From: Craterostigma plantagineum
Lineage: Eukaryota > Streptophyta > Magnoliopsida > Lamiales > Linderniaceae
Length of the DNA stretch: 64,000 bases
Direction of reading: 5' to 3'
Assembly: GCA_027422505.1 (NCBI GenBank)
Contig: JAPQWV010000050.1
Location: 1,426,001 to 1,490,000 of the forward strand
Part shown: piece by piece, positions 44,392-56,900 of the stretch
Numbering within the stretch: the first letter of the stretch is position 1
Layout of the letters: each line of letters begins with the position of its first letter
Translations under genes and position numbers: made by a program
The notes under the pieces: model-generated
The model's database searches: none
Seen by the model: only the letters and a program-made list of their open reading frames with translations
What the model was told of the DNA's origin: nothing

Positions 44392-45753
44392 GAGCTGAGG
44401 TGTATCTACAGAAAAGTACCTAGTTATATAAAAAAGTTGCATGCCAGACCTCATGTTAGAAAAATTTTCATATAAGTACCTGTTCGATTGTGTATACCAT
44501 TTTCCCAGTCTTGACGTACCTTTTTGTATGCGTATTAAGTACAATGTCACGCGTATATATGATACTCACATATGGTACCTATATACGGTCTATATGGTAC
44601 TTTAATTTGTGTTATATGATGTGCCATTTTCTCACTGTATTACGTACCACAATATGTTTTCATATGGTACCTAAATGTGTTCCATGACGTACTTGCGGCG
44701 GAACGGGTAGCAATGTGCAAAAATTTTATTCTGACAGGACCTGCATATAAAAAAAATATGACAGGGGTCTGATTTCGAAATTTTTTATATAAATGAGTAT
44801 TTATGTGTAAAGAGTCAAATCTCTGAATAGACGATTTAAATAATATAATTTAAATTTTTTTAGTAATTTACTACCAAATTGCAATTAGGCTGAATTTGTG
44901 GTAGTGTTAAATTGATAAATATTTTTTAATTTTATTCACTAATGGCAAAATGATAGCTAATATGAAATTGACACGCCAAATAGAATAACAGTTACTATTG
45001 GGTGCTCTCCCTTACTGATAGATTTTATGATTAATTTTAGTGTGAGTTGAGTTTGAAGAAATAAGAAACTCATAGTCAAGCGAAGCAAAATATTCCTGAA
45101 AATTTTTTGGTGAATAAGCGAAACGGAACATACCTGAAAACTTTTCGTGAATAAACGAAACAAAACAGAGCCCATCGGCCTAGACTCATTTCTCGGCTTG
45201 AATTCGATGATGAAGTAATTAAATTTGAGCTCGAATCATGAGCTTGTTTGTACCCGACAAGAGCTCGAGTTTGAGCTTAAAGCAAAAAAAATTAATTAAT
45301 TAATAAAATATACTAATGAAAAAATCTCATTGCTTGTGAGCTTCCAAACAGTCACGAAGCTCGAGCTCGACAGTTATGAGCTCAAACCAATCGAGTTCGG
45401 CCAGGCTCATCGAGTTCTTTGACCTTCCATTCTTACCTTTATTATTAAGGGTGCGTTTCGTACGTCGAATTCGAGTGCAGAAAACACAGCAAAAAACTAA
45501 GTGGACGATCGAACAACGATACTCTTTGCTTCGATCGTTGTATCTTTGCACCTTTTCATTTCTTTTCTCTAACCGAATTCCGAAACCAAACGCAGTCTTA
45601 AGTTTTCGGTAAAAAATATCTACAGCAAGTGATTTTTTTGTATATAATCAACAAATTTGAGCCCATTCTCAAGGCCCAAATTACTGGCCCCAACAAATCA
45701 TCGTTCTTTCTTGGAAGCTTTCAGCGTAGCAGCGAACAGAAAAGGCCGCGAAA
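44392..45753. other. Intergenic; GTACC-rich stretch then upstream region of the ATPase gene
   Basis: 44400-44700 contains many GTACC/GGTAC motifs (GAAAAGTACC, TAAGTACCTG, GACGTACC, ATGGTACC) resembling the motif of the satellite at 60.7 kb. 45170-45420 is rich in GAGCTCGA-like short palindromes. No gene seen. Confidence 0.45.
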
Positions 45754-47105
45754 ATGGTGGAGAGGTTTTTCAAGATGCCAAAACACAATTACGTCTGCGC
45801 TCATCAAAATCAACCCATCGTTCTTGTATCTGGACCATCCTCGTCGTAAGTTATTACATTCATGCAACGATTTTACAGATTTGATGCTAATTTATTCTCC
45901 GTTTCGAGCGTAATTTTTCCTGATTTTATGGTTTATGATGTAGTGGTAAAACCTCGCTGCTGTTTCAGTTTGCGTTCAACTCAGCATCGGAGAACGGAAA
46001 TGGTTTCGTTGATATTCTGTGCAAACGGAGCAGGTTAGAAGTTAACCCTCCTTTCCTCTCACAGGTAATCACTTTTTCTTCATCGTGCATTCGAATTTGT
46101 TGCGATTGTGAAAAGATGCATATCGAAGTTCGTTTTTCATTGGTCTGTTTTGCAATCGAAGGGTGTCGATCCGTCTTCAGAAGTGTTTCAGCGGATACGT
46201 ATCAAGTAAAGAAAGCCCTTTGCACTTTTTCTTTTATTAATGTTTTTCGTATGAGGCCTTCTATGTATCATAACAATGAGGTTTATCGTAATGGCTTATA
46301 GGTATGTGGATGATGACGAAGGGATCAAGAATTACTTTGCTGCGTTTCACCTGCATCCTAATTACCCAGTCTCCGTAATAATTGATGATTTCTCCGATTT
46401 CTTCGATGAAAGGTATGTTGTTTATTCCCAATGTACATAGAGTGAAGCTCAAATTGTCTGAGTTAAACCATGTACTCCAGCATACATCAGCGTTTCAGTG
46501 GTCGAGATTAGTTCGAATCCACTTTTCAAGGCTTAAAAGTACCACAAACATCCAAAATATGATGAGGGACTCATATGGATTGTGTATTTCATCAAAGGAA
46601 TTGCCAAGAGAGATACAAAAGTCCCCGTGGGAGAGATATGGCTATGTTGCGAGTCTTGGCTCTTTGTCGAAACGCCATTGATCATGCTAAGTGAGAATGT
46701 GCTGAATGCCTATGCTCATATTGATTTTTGCCCCCTTTTCCGAAACTCTTTCGGTTATTTTTCCTTCTTGGTCAAAACCTTGCAGTAAAAGCGTTCGGTG
46801 CGAACTCGTTTTGTGCGACTCACACAAAGGCGATTCCCCAAGACTGCTCTATCTATATAAGAGATGGGTCTCCTGCATTTACAGTATCAGAGGCGAGTCT
46901 CCTCTCTCACCAAGTGCTTTTCGTTAAGCAGATCTTTCGTTATATACTTATTTCGTCTTATGTTTTTGTGGTCGAAGGTGATGGGTTGGGATCATTTGTC
47001 ATGACTAGAAACCATACATATGATTCTAATGCAGAGAAGCCTATGCGATCTGCTAAGTACTCGATAGCACTTCAGTGTCTGGTACTCGAGGATGTAGCTG
47101 AATGA
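45754..47105 (+). CDS. P-loop ATPase, RecA/SWSAP1-like plant protein
   Basis: Deduced exons: 45754-45845, 45944-46064, 46162-46205, 46302-46412, 46598-46690, 46786-46892, 46978-47105. They total 696 bp, 231 residues, all phases consistent. Walker A is GPSSSGKTS (split by intron 1); a hydrophobic strand ending in Asp-Asp (VSVIIDDFSDFF) serves as Walker B. Other conserved parts are VDILCKRSRLEVNPPFLSQG, YVDDDEGIKNYFAAFHLH and LCDSHKGDSPRLLYLYKRWV. Size and layout match plant relatives of SWSAP1, a RAD51-paralogue-like ATPase that works with SWIM-domain proteins in homologous recombination. The identification is from memory of the family and the role is inferred. Intron 6 has a GC donor (GAG|GCGAGT); the other five are GT-AG. 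Confidence 0.82.
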
Positions 47106-47184
47106 GCCCAACTGTTGAAGATAGGTAAAAATTTTATGTTTTTTTTTCTTTCTCATATCTGTTCCTACAGCAGTTGTTGATTCG

Positions 47185-47187
<3 letters not shown>

Positions 47188-47230
<43 letters not shown>
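47188..47230. repeat. (AAT)n microsatellite
   Basis: About 14 perfect AAT/TAA units directly downstream of the ATPase gene. Confidence 0.95.
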
Positions 47231-47231
<1 letters not shown>

Positions 47232-48219
47232 TGTAATTCAACTCAACAACATTCAGAAATTCGTTAGGCTGTGGCTAGTGGCGTCTATGAAGTTTGAATT
47301 TCATTGAATTATTAGGTTTCCTTTCTTTTACTTATTGATTGTTCACTCATTTTTCTAAGCCTTTCAACTATTGCAGGTCCTTATGTTTGATTCTTTCTGT
47401 TGCATTGGAGAGGAAATGAATGCAGGTAAGAAAAATGTGATGCAAAGTAAAGTTTATGTATGACGTTGTTTCTTTTTGGCCCACTAACTCGTGTTGATAA
47501 TTTAAGCTTCCACGAAAAAGGATGACCAAGGAATATGCCAGCGGAATACATAGAAGCAATCATTAATATTTTTGCATCACAATGTGCAAACGATATTAGC
47601 ATATGTCAATAATGCATTGGAATCAATCCTACTAAAGATTTCTCCTCCTTTTAATCCTGAAATATCACGAACAAAATATATTAGATGGTTGAGCGTTGCG
47701 GCGCTGAAGTTAGTATGGAATTTTTCTTCTCACTTCATTGTAAGCAAGAGTGACTACATGTTTGTGTGCCTTTTACAGGGAAGTTTGCACTTAAATACCC
47801 AAACGTATAAAACAATATCAGATTCGTCGTGAGGAATTTTTTAATGTAGGTAGTTACGTAATAGAATAAAACTTTCACACCCGGTTAGAAATTGTAGGTT
47901 ATATTAGAAGTTAGGTACCATAGAGAAACGTATGATGGTACGGTATACATTGAAAAGAGGTACATCAAGCTAACAGGTATATCCTATAAAATGTTTTAGG
48001 TATCATACAAATACGTGATATGATGTGTAATATACGTATAAAAAAAATACGTAAACGATAGCAAAAATGGTACAAGCATATGATGTGTAATATACATATA
48101 AAAAATACATAGCAAAAATGGTACAATCAACCAAGCAGATATCATGTGTAAAAAACTTTATTCTGTCATATACATAAATATTAAAGTTTTCTGACAATGG
48201 ACTGAAATAGTTATTCTTA
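47231..48219. other. Intergenic; TGGTAC/ATACGTA-rich stretch
   Basis: No gene seen. 47920-48180 has repeated GGTAC/GTACA and ATATACGTATAAAAAA motifs, with a direct duplication of a roughly 50-bp unit (GATATGATGTGTAATATAC at 48015; GCATATGATGTGTAATATAC at 48077). Confidence 0.45.
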
Positions 48220-48766
48220 GAACATCTCCAACGGGTACTTCATTTTTGTGTAAAACACAAAAATAGAGTACGATTCTACTCCAACGGGACTCTATATTTA
48301 ACACAAATATTGTGTTGATCAGCAGAGAAACTCTACATCTAGAGTACGCACAATTTTTGACACAAAAATAGAGTTTTAATTTCTATTTATATTTATTTAG
48401 TAATACATATTTTGTTATATTTAAATATTTGATACACTATTATAATACAAATAAAATTAAAAATAATATAATTTTTATTTATATAATAAAATTAAATTTA
48501 AATAATATGCTAATTTTATCATTCATGTAATTTTAAATATTAATAATTAAAATACATTGAATTTTTAATTTTATATAATAAAGTATAGTAAGTCAATTAT
48601 GATAGTAAAATATAGGAATTTGATTTTTAGTGTAAAAATAGAGTTCATGGGTTGGAGAGAAAACTAGTGTAGAAAATAGATTTTATGGGTTGGAGTAAAA
48701 GCACTGTAGCAACTGTATTATTGTGTAATATTACCTGTATTTTTATGCATTGCATTGGAGATGCTC
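48220..48766. mobile_element. Tourist-like MITE (547 bp), copy 2
   Basis: Perfect TTA target duplication (48217-48219 and 48767-48769) around termini GAACATCTCCAA and ATTGGAGATGCTC. It has the same length and internal order as 30732-31278. PIF/Harbinger-type, non-coding. Confidence 0.9.
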
Positions 48767-48769
48767 TTA

Positions 48770-49215
48770 CTGGGTATTTAAGTGTAGATACATCTCTTTA
48801 TAAAAAAAAAAAAAAAAAAAAAACTAGATCTTCAGATACGCCCGATTTATGAGATGTATACTCGATCGGTTCGGCGGTCGAGGGTGTATATACACATAAG
48901 ACCGCCCCGTAAAGAAATATACTATCACTTATTCAATTGTTGCAACAAAAATAGGCTTTATCTCACATCCACAAATAAAAAACAAGACCTTGGAACGTCC
49001 ATCGTTCGTTACATCCATCACATGTTCTCTCCAATCATTCTCCCATATTTTTAATAATAATTCATATATTAAAATAATCATGGGCTTGGGCTATTTGATC
49101 TCTTCAGCGGCCAATCATTGATACTTTTAATGTGTTAATTATGATTCAGGCCCCTCTAAGTTTTAAAATTGGATTCAGGCCCCGTCCGTATAAATTTAGT
49201 TTTATGGATCAGATT
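48770..49215. other. Intergenic with poly-A tract
   Basis: A poly-A run of about 22 lies near 48803-48824. No gene seen. Confidence 0.45.
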
Positions 49216-49320
49216 TCTGCAGTACCAGTTCATTATTCTGCAGTAACCACTTCATTGTTATTGAGTACCACTTCATTGTTTTGCAGTACCGCTCCATTGT
49301 TCTGCAATAAAAAATGAACT
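49216..49320. repeat. Minisatellite, 21-23 bp units
   Basis: Four to five imperfect tandem units of the form GCAGTACC(A/G)CTTCATTGTT.. followed by one unit in inverted orientation (AATGAACTGATACTGCAG). Confidence 0.75.
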
Positions 49321-52300
49321 GATACTGCAGAAGTCAGGTACTTAAAACTAATTCTTATACATATATTGTCATAGGGCCTGAAATCAATTTAAAACAGTAA
49401 CAGAGTCTGAAACAAAAATTGTCATAAGTAGCCAGCAAACAAGCCAAGCCCTCACTTTGATCTAGCAAGATTAGTTTTGGTGGTAAGATAAGAATAGATG
49501 CCCATCATATTATATACAATAATATTAATTATTTTATATACTTTTATTTCCTAGACGCCCATCACTTAGTTGATTTTTATTCTTCATGACACTATTGAGT
49601 TCCAATCCAATACTATGTTAAATGATCACCTAAAAACAGCCTTGTATAACGTTAAGTGAGCATTTCATTTAAAGTATGCCGTATTTTACTTTTATATATT
49701 TTTATTTTCGTTTGGCATAGCTGTCTGCTCCAATCGATGAAATGTGACGCAAATTCTTTCGTTGATTGTACAATCTTGATTTTAACATTTTCTTGTTTTT
49801 AGTATTAAGTCAACCCAGTCAAGGAAAGCGAAACTGACTCCTAAATTGGCAATATATTATTCAAAGTTCGAACTCCTGACAGAATCATCAAAACAGGTTC
49901 AAATAAAATCCATATATGAAAAAGAAACAAATCAAATACTCCCAACTCTAAGAAGACAGACGATGTGTATGTATGATTGCAGTGTCTGTTTACAAGGCAC
50001 TAGATACAGGTTTATTTAAATTTCTATCATTTCATTTTTATTCAATTATTGTAATTACATTTAATATATTCCATAATATTTAAAAGGGTAACAGTGGAAA
50101 TATGATAAATATTTGTCTTAAAATCCGTAAAACGACAACTAATTAAAACAAAATTAAAGAGCTAAAACGTGTAAATAAAATCGGAGGGAGTAATTATTAT
50201 TACCCACGTGCATGAGGGTGCTATATTACTATTGTATTCACATCCTTTTGGTGAAAAAAAAAACATTGGAATTGAGTAAAAGTGGTTCAAAATTCTGTTT
50301 ATCTTGGATTCAACAGCATTTAGAGTTTAGACAATAATTTTAGCAAGTATTAGTTATATATTTTCATTAATACAATGGATTCCGCTTCATTTTACCGAAT
50401 TTCAACAACTACCATTTATTCATTAATTTTCGATACATGTATATTTAGGTATTTTTTAACTTAGAAAATATTGATCAACTTAAATTAACTAAGGAAATAA
50501 ATAAGGCATAAAAAATTATGTATATTAATATTTAACTTATTTAACAAACAAACATGCCAAAAAACAAAGGTATCTACTATTTATAAAAAAAACATACATA
50601 AAATTAATACTTACTAAAGTTTACCAATATTACAACTGACGTTAAATAATTTTTTATTAAAGATGATAGAGAATAGGGACTATTAAATAAATTATAACTA
50701 TGCAAAGTAAAACCTTACCAGTTCCAATGTTTACTTTTGGTATTAATTTGAGTGATTGAATGAGAGGGGTTATGACAATTACAGAAGTGCCAATCGAATT
50801 AAGAAAATTTGTTATTACTAACATTCATGCATATTCCACATGTGTATTCTAACATATAAATATATATTATAACTAGCTTTTTCCCAGTGCAAATGCACGA
50901 TATTAACTATTTGTAATTACTGCATGTCAATAAAATCAAAAAATTTTATTTGTTGATAATTGGTAGATATGATATGACGAATTAACATGTGATAGTGGAT
51001 TATTTTAAATATTTCGTACATTTTCAAAATTAATGCACATGTGGCAACATTCTAAGTCACCCAAATTTATATAGTAATTATTATATCTTAATAAAACTAT
51101 TAAATTATGTTTGATAGCGGGTAGTTATTGTGGAATTGACATGTTGTAGTGGGTTTATTTTTGGATTTTTATTATTTAATTTATTTTTTAAGTTTAGTGA
51201 CACGTGTCAGCATATGATTCCACCTACATTTCTATAATTATATAAGATTTGAGATTAAAATGTTTTTATAACTATATGGAAAGGAAAAATTTATTTGTGA
51301 TGATATAATTATAAATGCAATACTAAATTAAAGTGAAACTCTTGAGCATACAGCTCTCAACCTCTATAGATGGTATATAGATTCTTCTAGGACCACTTCA
51401 AGTAACATGCTTTTCACCACCTACTAATTGTTTTGAATTTACCTAAATGTTCTCAAATTCATTCAATTATTTCAAATTATTTGCCACCTAAGTTACCGTT
51501 AGTCAAACTCTTGTTCGAAAAACAATGTTTTCTTAACGCCTTTAATTTCTCTTTAACGGGAATCGGGCAATACTCCTATATAAACAAAATTTGAGCAAAA
51601 TACCAGTGTTAGAAGTACCGTTAAGTCTAAAATAAGCAATGATTGTGACTTCTAATAAATAAGTGAACAGTAGCGTTAGCAATTAATTGTTCGTCCTACC
51701 TGTTATAAATAATTTAATCAATATATTATTTTTCTATTAATAAGCAAATATGATTAATATATCGATGGTTAGGGTGTTGACGTGGACTATTTGCATTGGT
51801 TTGTTGTATGTTATAACATCCAACTCAATAAACGTTATTCTTGTGGCCATAGTTTAATGAAGTTTTAACTCTTGTACTCATTACAACTATAAGAAGGAAC
51901 AGAAATTTAATTTAATAAATATGCAGATATTAATCACAATTTAATGGCAACGCCATGATCATCGGTAAAATCAAGAATCCTCAAGTCGTGATTTACTTTA
52001 AATTGGCAAATCCCATTAACTATGGAAAAATTTAATTAACGCATTCAATAGGCTGAACAATTAATTTAAATTTTTTTTAAGATAATGCCATTTTCAAATT
52101 TACATCATAAGCCTGATTAGAGACTGAGATCTCAAAGTATTGCGAATGTCATATGATGATGCCGAATTTACTTGAGCTATAGTAATTTAACAGATTGACA
52201 TAGTTTGTTAATTGGGTATTACTCTAGTCCTGAATTTACGGTTTTATGATTGGGTTAATCTAATAAATTAAAGGTATTGAAAAAATAAAAATAATTAATA

Positions 52301-52458
52301 TGGGGATGGTGTAGATAAGCTCAATAATCATCATCCAAATCTTCACGTGTTTTCTTTGAATTTCTTTTCACATCGACAACACAATAATACACCACGCCAT
52401 TTGTTTTTGTGCCTCTTTTAAAATCTTTTAAAAAATTAAAAAACAAAAAGGAAAAAAA

Positions 52459-52460
<2 letters not shown>
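49321..52460. other. AT-rich intergenic DNA
   Basis: About 3.1 kb without a recognisable gene. A Stowaway-like end (GGAGGGAGTAAT) is visible near 50183. The right part is the promoter region of the Mei2-like gene. Confidence 0.45.
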
Positions 52461-52497
<37 letters not shown>

Positions 52498-52498
52498 G
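52461..52498. repeat. (AG)n microsatellite upstream of the Mei2-like gene
   Basis: About 16 AG units, followed by CT/T-rich leader-like sequence (52560-52660). GA/CT tracts like this are common near plant transcription starts. Confidence 0.9.
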
Positions 52499-52559
52499 TT
52501 AATAAATAATTCTCTATCCTCTTTCCTAAATTTTCTGCTGTTTTTCCTTTTCTGTTTCA

Positions 52560-53918
52560 AACCGATCTCTGTTCTCTTTCGAGTCCAAACCTTTTTCTTC
52601 GTCCCTTTTCTCTCTTTTTTTTTTTTTTTCTCCTTTACTGTTTCGTTGCTTTGAATCCTTTGAAATTGTAGGTGGAGATCACGATCTCCGCCGTGGCGTA
52701 GAAGGAAAATGAAAGCAATTTGCTGATTTTTGATCGTAGTAATTGTAATTGTAAGAATAATTATTGAAGCAGCTGAGGGGGAAGAGGGAGAATGGAACGG
52801 GGCATGTCGTTGACGTGTAATGCAAGAGAATCAGCTGTGTCGAGAGACAGAAAAGCATCTTGTTCTTCTTGTAATTGCTGTTGTTGAGGTTAAAAGGAGA
52901 AAGAAGAAGCTTTGCTGAAGAAGAAGAAGAAGAAGGTAGGAGGTTGTGTGCACGGCACAGATACCAAAATTACTACCTCATGGAATCGAAGCGTGTGTTG
53001 GCAGATATGTTACATGTGTTGATGTAATAAACAGATCTCTCGGAAGTTCACAATCTTTCTCCAACGGCTTCCTTACCTTTTGCCGCAATTCATTCCAGCC
53101 TTTTTCCTTTCCTGTATTTTGCCTTAATAAATTCCGGTCACATGTTTTGTTTCGCTGTCTATTTATCTCTCTCGTTTCATTTTTAACTACTCCTTCCCTT
53201 TGGACGCTCTACTTCCCTGGGATTATTCTTCTGTTCCATTACTTTCCCCGAGTTTTTGTATACGGAGATGGTGGTGCTGTAGTACTTGGAGGGTAAGTTT
53301 GATGATTATCTTCATTTGTAGTTACTTAATTTTGAGAATTCTTGGTGGTTTAATCTAAAGATGGAGTCTTGTGAATTCCTGAGGGTTTTCTGGGCGTGGA
53401 TGAACGACATGAAATGTAGAAGGTTTTTATTTTGGTTCTGAATTAGGATTTCAAGTTGACTTTTTCTTTTTCATCTATCTTGTTTGAATTATAATCTTTT
53501 TGCGGAAAATCTGTTTCAAGAATTTTGTTATGCGAAACATGAAGCTCGTTTCTTTGTGATTTTGGTTAGGTTATATTTCATTTAAAGATGGCATTTTAAC
53601 TAACAGATCTCTAACGCAACATTTTATCAGGAGTGTTCTGTTGAACCTAGAAATGGTTTTGGTGACCTATTAATGCTCCTGAAAGTTCCACATCGGCTTT
53701 TGTAATGAAATCCAACATTATTTTCTACCCTTCTTATCTCTGTTATGAGAACTAGATGCTTGAGATTTTTCAAGTTCTCCATTATCCATTTTGTTCGTAC
53801 TGCTCATGGTATGATTTGTATCTGCAGCTTTTTTGGTGATCTTTAACTTCTTATAAGAGATTGATGTTCTTACTCTCTGGTGGAAACCAAGGATTGGTTA
53901 GGTTAGAGAATATTGGCC
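52560..53918 (+). other. 5' leader region of the Mei2-like gene
   Basis: Pyrimidine-rich sequence, then short exon-like blocks with donor and acceptor candidates (for example GAGG|GTAAGTTTG near 53293) and no matching coding family. The first in-frame ATG of the conserved protein is at 53919, so the leader is long and spliced. Confidence 0.5.
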
Positions 53919-56900
53919 ATGCCATCTGAAACGATGAAATCGCAGGGGTTTTCTCCTTCATCGTTTCTCTCTGATGAACTATGCTTCCCTGACGAGGTAA
54001 TTATAGAATTCCTTGATCTGATTATGTTGCTCTTTTTCCTTGTTCAACGTTTACGTCCCACACGAAGCACTCACAGTTGATTTGCGTACTTTTATACTTT
54101 GCAGAGACAGGTTGGTGCGAGGAAGATGGACCACATGACTAGTCATACTGGTGAGTGGGATGTTTTATGTATTTCTCTAGATTATGGATATCTTGATTGT
54201 CATTCCCTAGGCATCGAAAGTAACAATCATTAACTTGTTTATGAGCCAAGCCACATTCTACGTCGATAACCTAATTTTGCAAAGATTTAACATTTAGTGG
54301 TAACTTATTCCAAAACGGTTACTGCATTCAAATTCCAACGTGTATTTGGTGGCGTGTCCGTTTCTGTTTATTATCGATCTCTAAATCTCAGCTGTCCCTT
54401 TGACTACCCTGCTTGAGATTGCTTTATACCGTATATGCACGTGATGAAATGATGTGTCCTTTACTATTGATTATTGATCTCTAAATCTCAGCGATCATCC
54501 CTTTGACTTCAGAAATATATTGTTTAGATAACTTATGATCTATATGAGACTCAATCTTTGATGTTGGTTGACCCGAAAAATCCGATTTTGCGTATGTGTC
54601 TTTAATGAAGGTTGACCAGAAAATAGTGTAAAGATTTTAACCTTTTTCCGCATAGCTTTATTCAGATTTTCACTTATTTTTTACTATTTGCAGGCTTAAA
54701 ATCGGATGGTTCTTTCAGACCCGAAGGCGTTTCTTCAAAATCTGAGATGGAAAAAGGATTTGGTCTTCCCGAGTTTTATCTAAATCGCGGCCCAAAAGCT
54801 AACTTGTCCATTGGAAAACATTTCGTTGGGGCAGAAATAGAGGCCAGCCGATCATTGCCAGGTGTCTCCCATGATCAAGGTGCTCAAGCTAATCTTGATA
54901 TGGAATCTGCTTCCTATGTCATTGATGGAAACAGAGTAAATCTAATGGGAACTCATTATGAAAACGGTCTCTTCACAAGCTCATTGTCAGATCTCTTTAG
55001 CAGAAACTGTATGTCTCTTTCTCTCGTTTTATTTTTTCTTTCCTTGTCATCTTACACTGATTTTGAAATGGGTTTATTCGTTTGCTTGTATTTTTTCCCC
55101 AGTAAAACTATCATTTGAATCCGCACATGGCCACTCTTTTGGTGTTGGCGCTGCAACTACGCACCATGAGGAAGAGGAGACTTTTGAATCACTTAAGGAG
55201 ATTGAAGCTCAAACCATTGGCAATCTTCTCCCTGATGACGATGACTTGTTTTCTGGCGTAATTGATGGGATAGAGAGTGTTATACAATCTCGCAATGGCG
55301 AGGATATGGATGATATGGACTTTTTCAGTAACGTGGGAGGCCTTGAGCTGGGAGAAGATGGACTGTCACGGAGGAATATTGGAAATGTAAACTCTAACAA
55401 ACAGATAGGATCAGGAAGTTTCGGCGAACACCCTTTCGGAGAGCATCCCTCGAGAACACTCATTGTAAGAAATATCAATAGCAACATTGAAGATGGTGAA
55501 CTGCGCCCTCTTTTTGAGGTAATAATTGGCTGTCTTTTGGACATGTCTTGACACAGGCTATGAGCTTGATCTGACATTCTTAATGCTTTATTACTGCAGC
55601 AATTTGGAGAGATACGGACTCTCTATACTGCTTGCAAGCACCGAGGGTTTGTCATGATATCATATTTTGATATAAGAGCATCTTGCAATGCAATGAAAGC
55701 TATGCAAAATAAACCACTAGGGCAGAGGAAGCTAGATATACATTTCTCAATTCCGAAGGTAGCTTTCGAAGATCTCCTTTTGTTATTTATGTTGTTTTCC
55801 TCTTTCTATGTGAACACTGAAACAATAGCTGAGTCATTTTTTGTCAATTACCTTTTTCAGGATATAAATACTGGGACTCTTGTTATCTATAATCTTGATC
55901 CAACTGTTTCGAATGAGGAACTTTGCAAGATTTTTGTTAGATACGGTGAAATCAAGAAGGTAACCTTGAGTTCTTAGTTAATTTGATTTTTCAGTTCATT
56001 GAAAATAGACTACTAATAAGTTATCTTGGGTGGGTGTAGGTACGCGAGGCTTCAAATAGATCTAGTCAGAAAGTTGTGGAGTACTTTGATGTTAGAGCTG
56101 CAGAATCTGCTCTTCATGCCTTGAACAAGTGTGACATTGCTGGAAAGCAGATCATTCTTGAACCAGGTCAACCTTCTGGCTCTGCAAGGTGAACCCGTGT
56201 TTTCTATTTTTAAGCTTTTTTGCTCATTACCGATATTTTTGTTACACATATTACATCAGCTTTCAATAATGTGTTTAAAAAATAGTAAATTTTGGCATTT
56301 GGTCTTTTTTGCTTTTATTGGATGAAACTTACTCTAGCGAATGGCCGTACTCTCTATGTAGATCAATAGAGCCTTTCTCATCTGAGATGGAACTAGAAGA
56401 GTCTGTTTTCCTATCGCAACATCATACCTTGCCCAGTAACTTGGAAAGTGCATTTCCTGGTAAGCACATCTTCGACTGTATTGGTGGCTAATCGGTTTTG
56501 GGAGCTTCACCACTCATATTATAGACAGATAATTCGGGTAACATTTCTATTCTAATGAAATGACGTTTCAGGACCATTTCCCCTTCCTGAAACTGCGGCC
56601 ATGAATGAAGATGGATTTATGGGCCCTCGTTCAACTAATGGAAGCGTAATGAGTCCACTCCTTGATAACGTTCTTCACCATTGGATATCATCTAGCGTGA
56701 CTAATAGCTTATCCCCTACAATAAAACCCACCATTACTGAATCTGGTCATATGCAAAACGTAATGGTTGAACTCTCTCGATCTCCAAATCTTCATCCTCA
56801 TTTGCGTCCAGACTATCACGATAACATAGCAAACAGGCCTCCATTTAGTTCCAGAAGTGCCATGTCTGAAAATGTGACAGAAATGATTGATGGCCATCAG

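Noticed and set aside
52946..53296. 116-residue frame in the Mei2-like leader as a gene or upstream ORF
   Set aside because: It starts without ATG, crosses a likely splice donor near 53293 and resembles no family.
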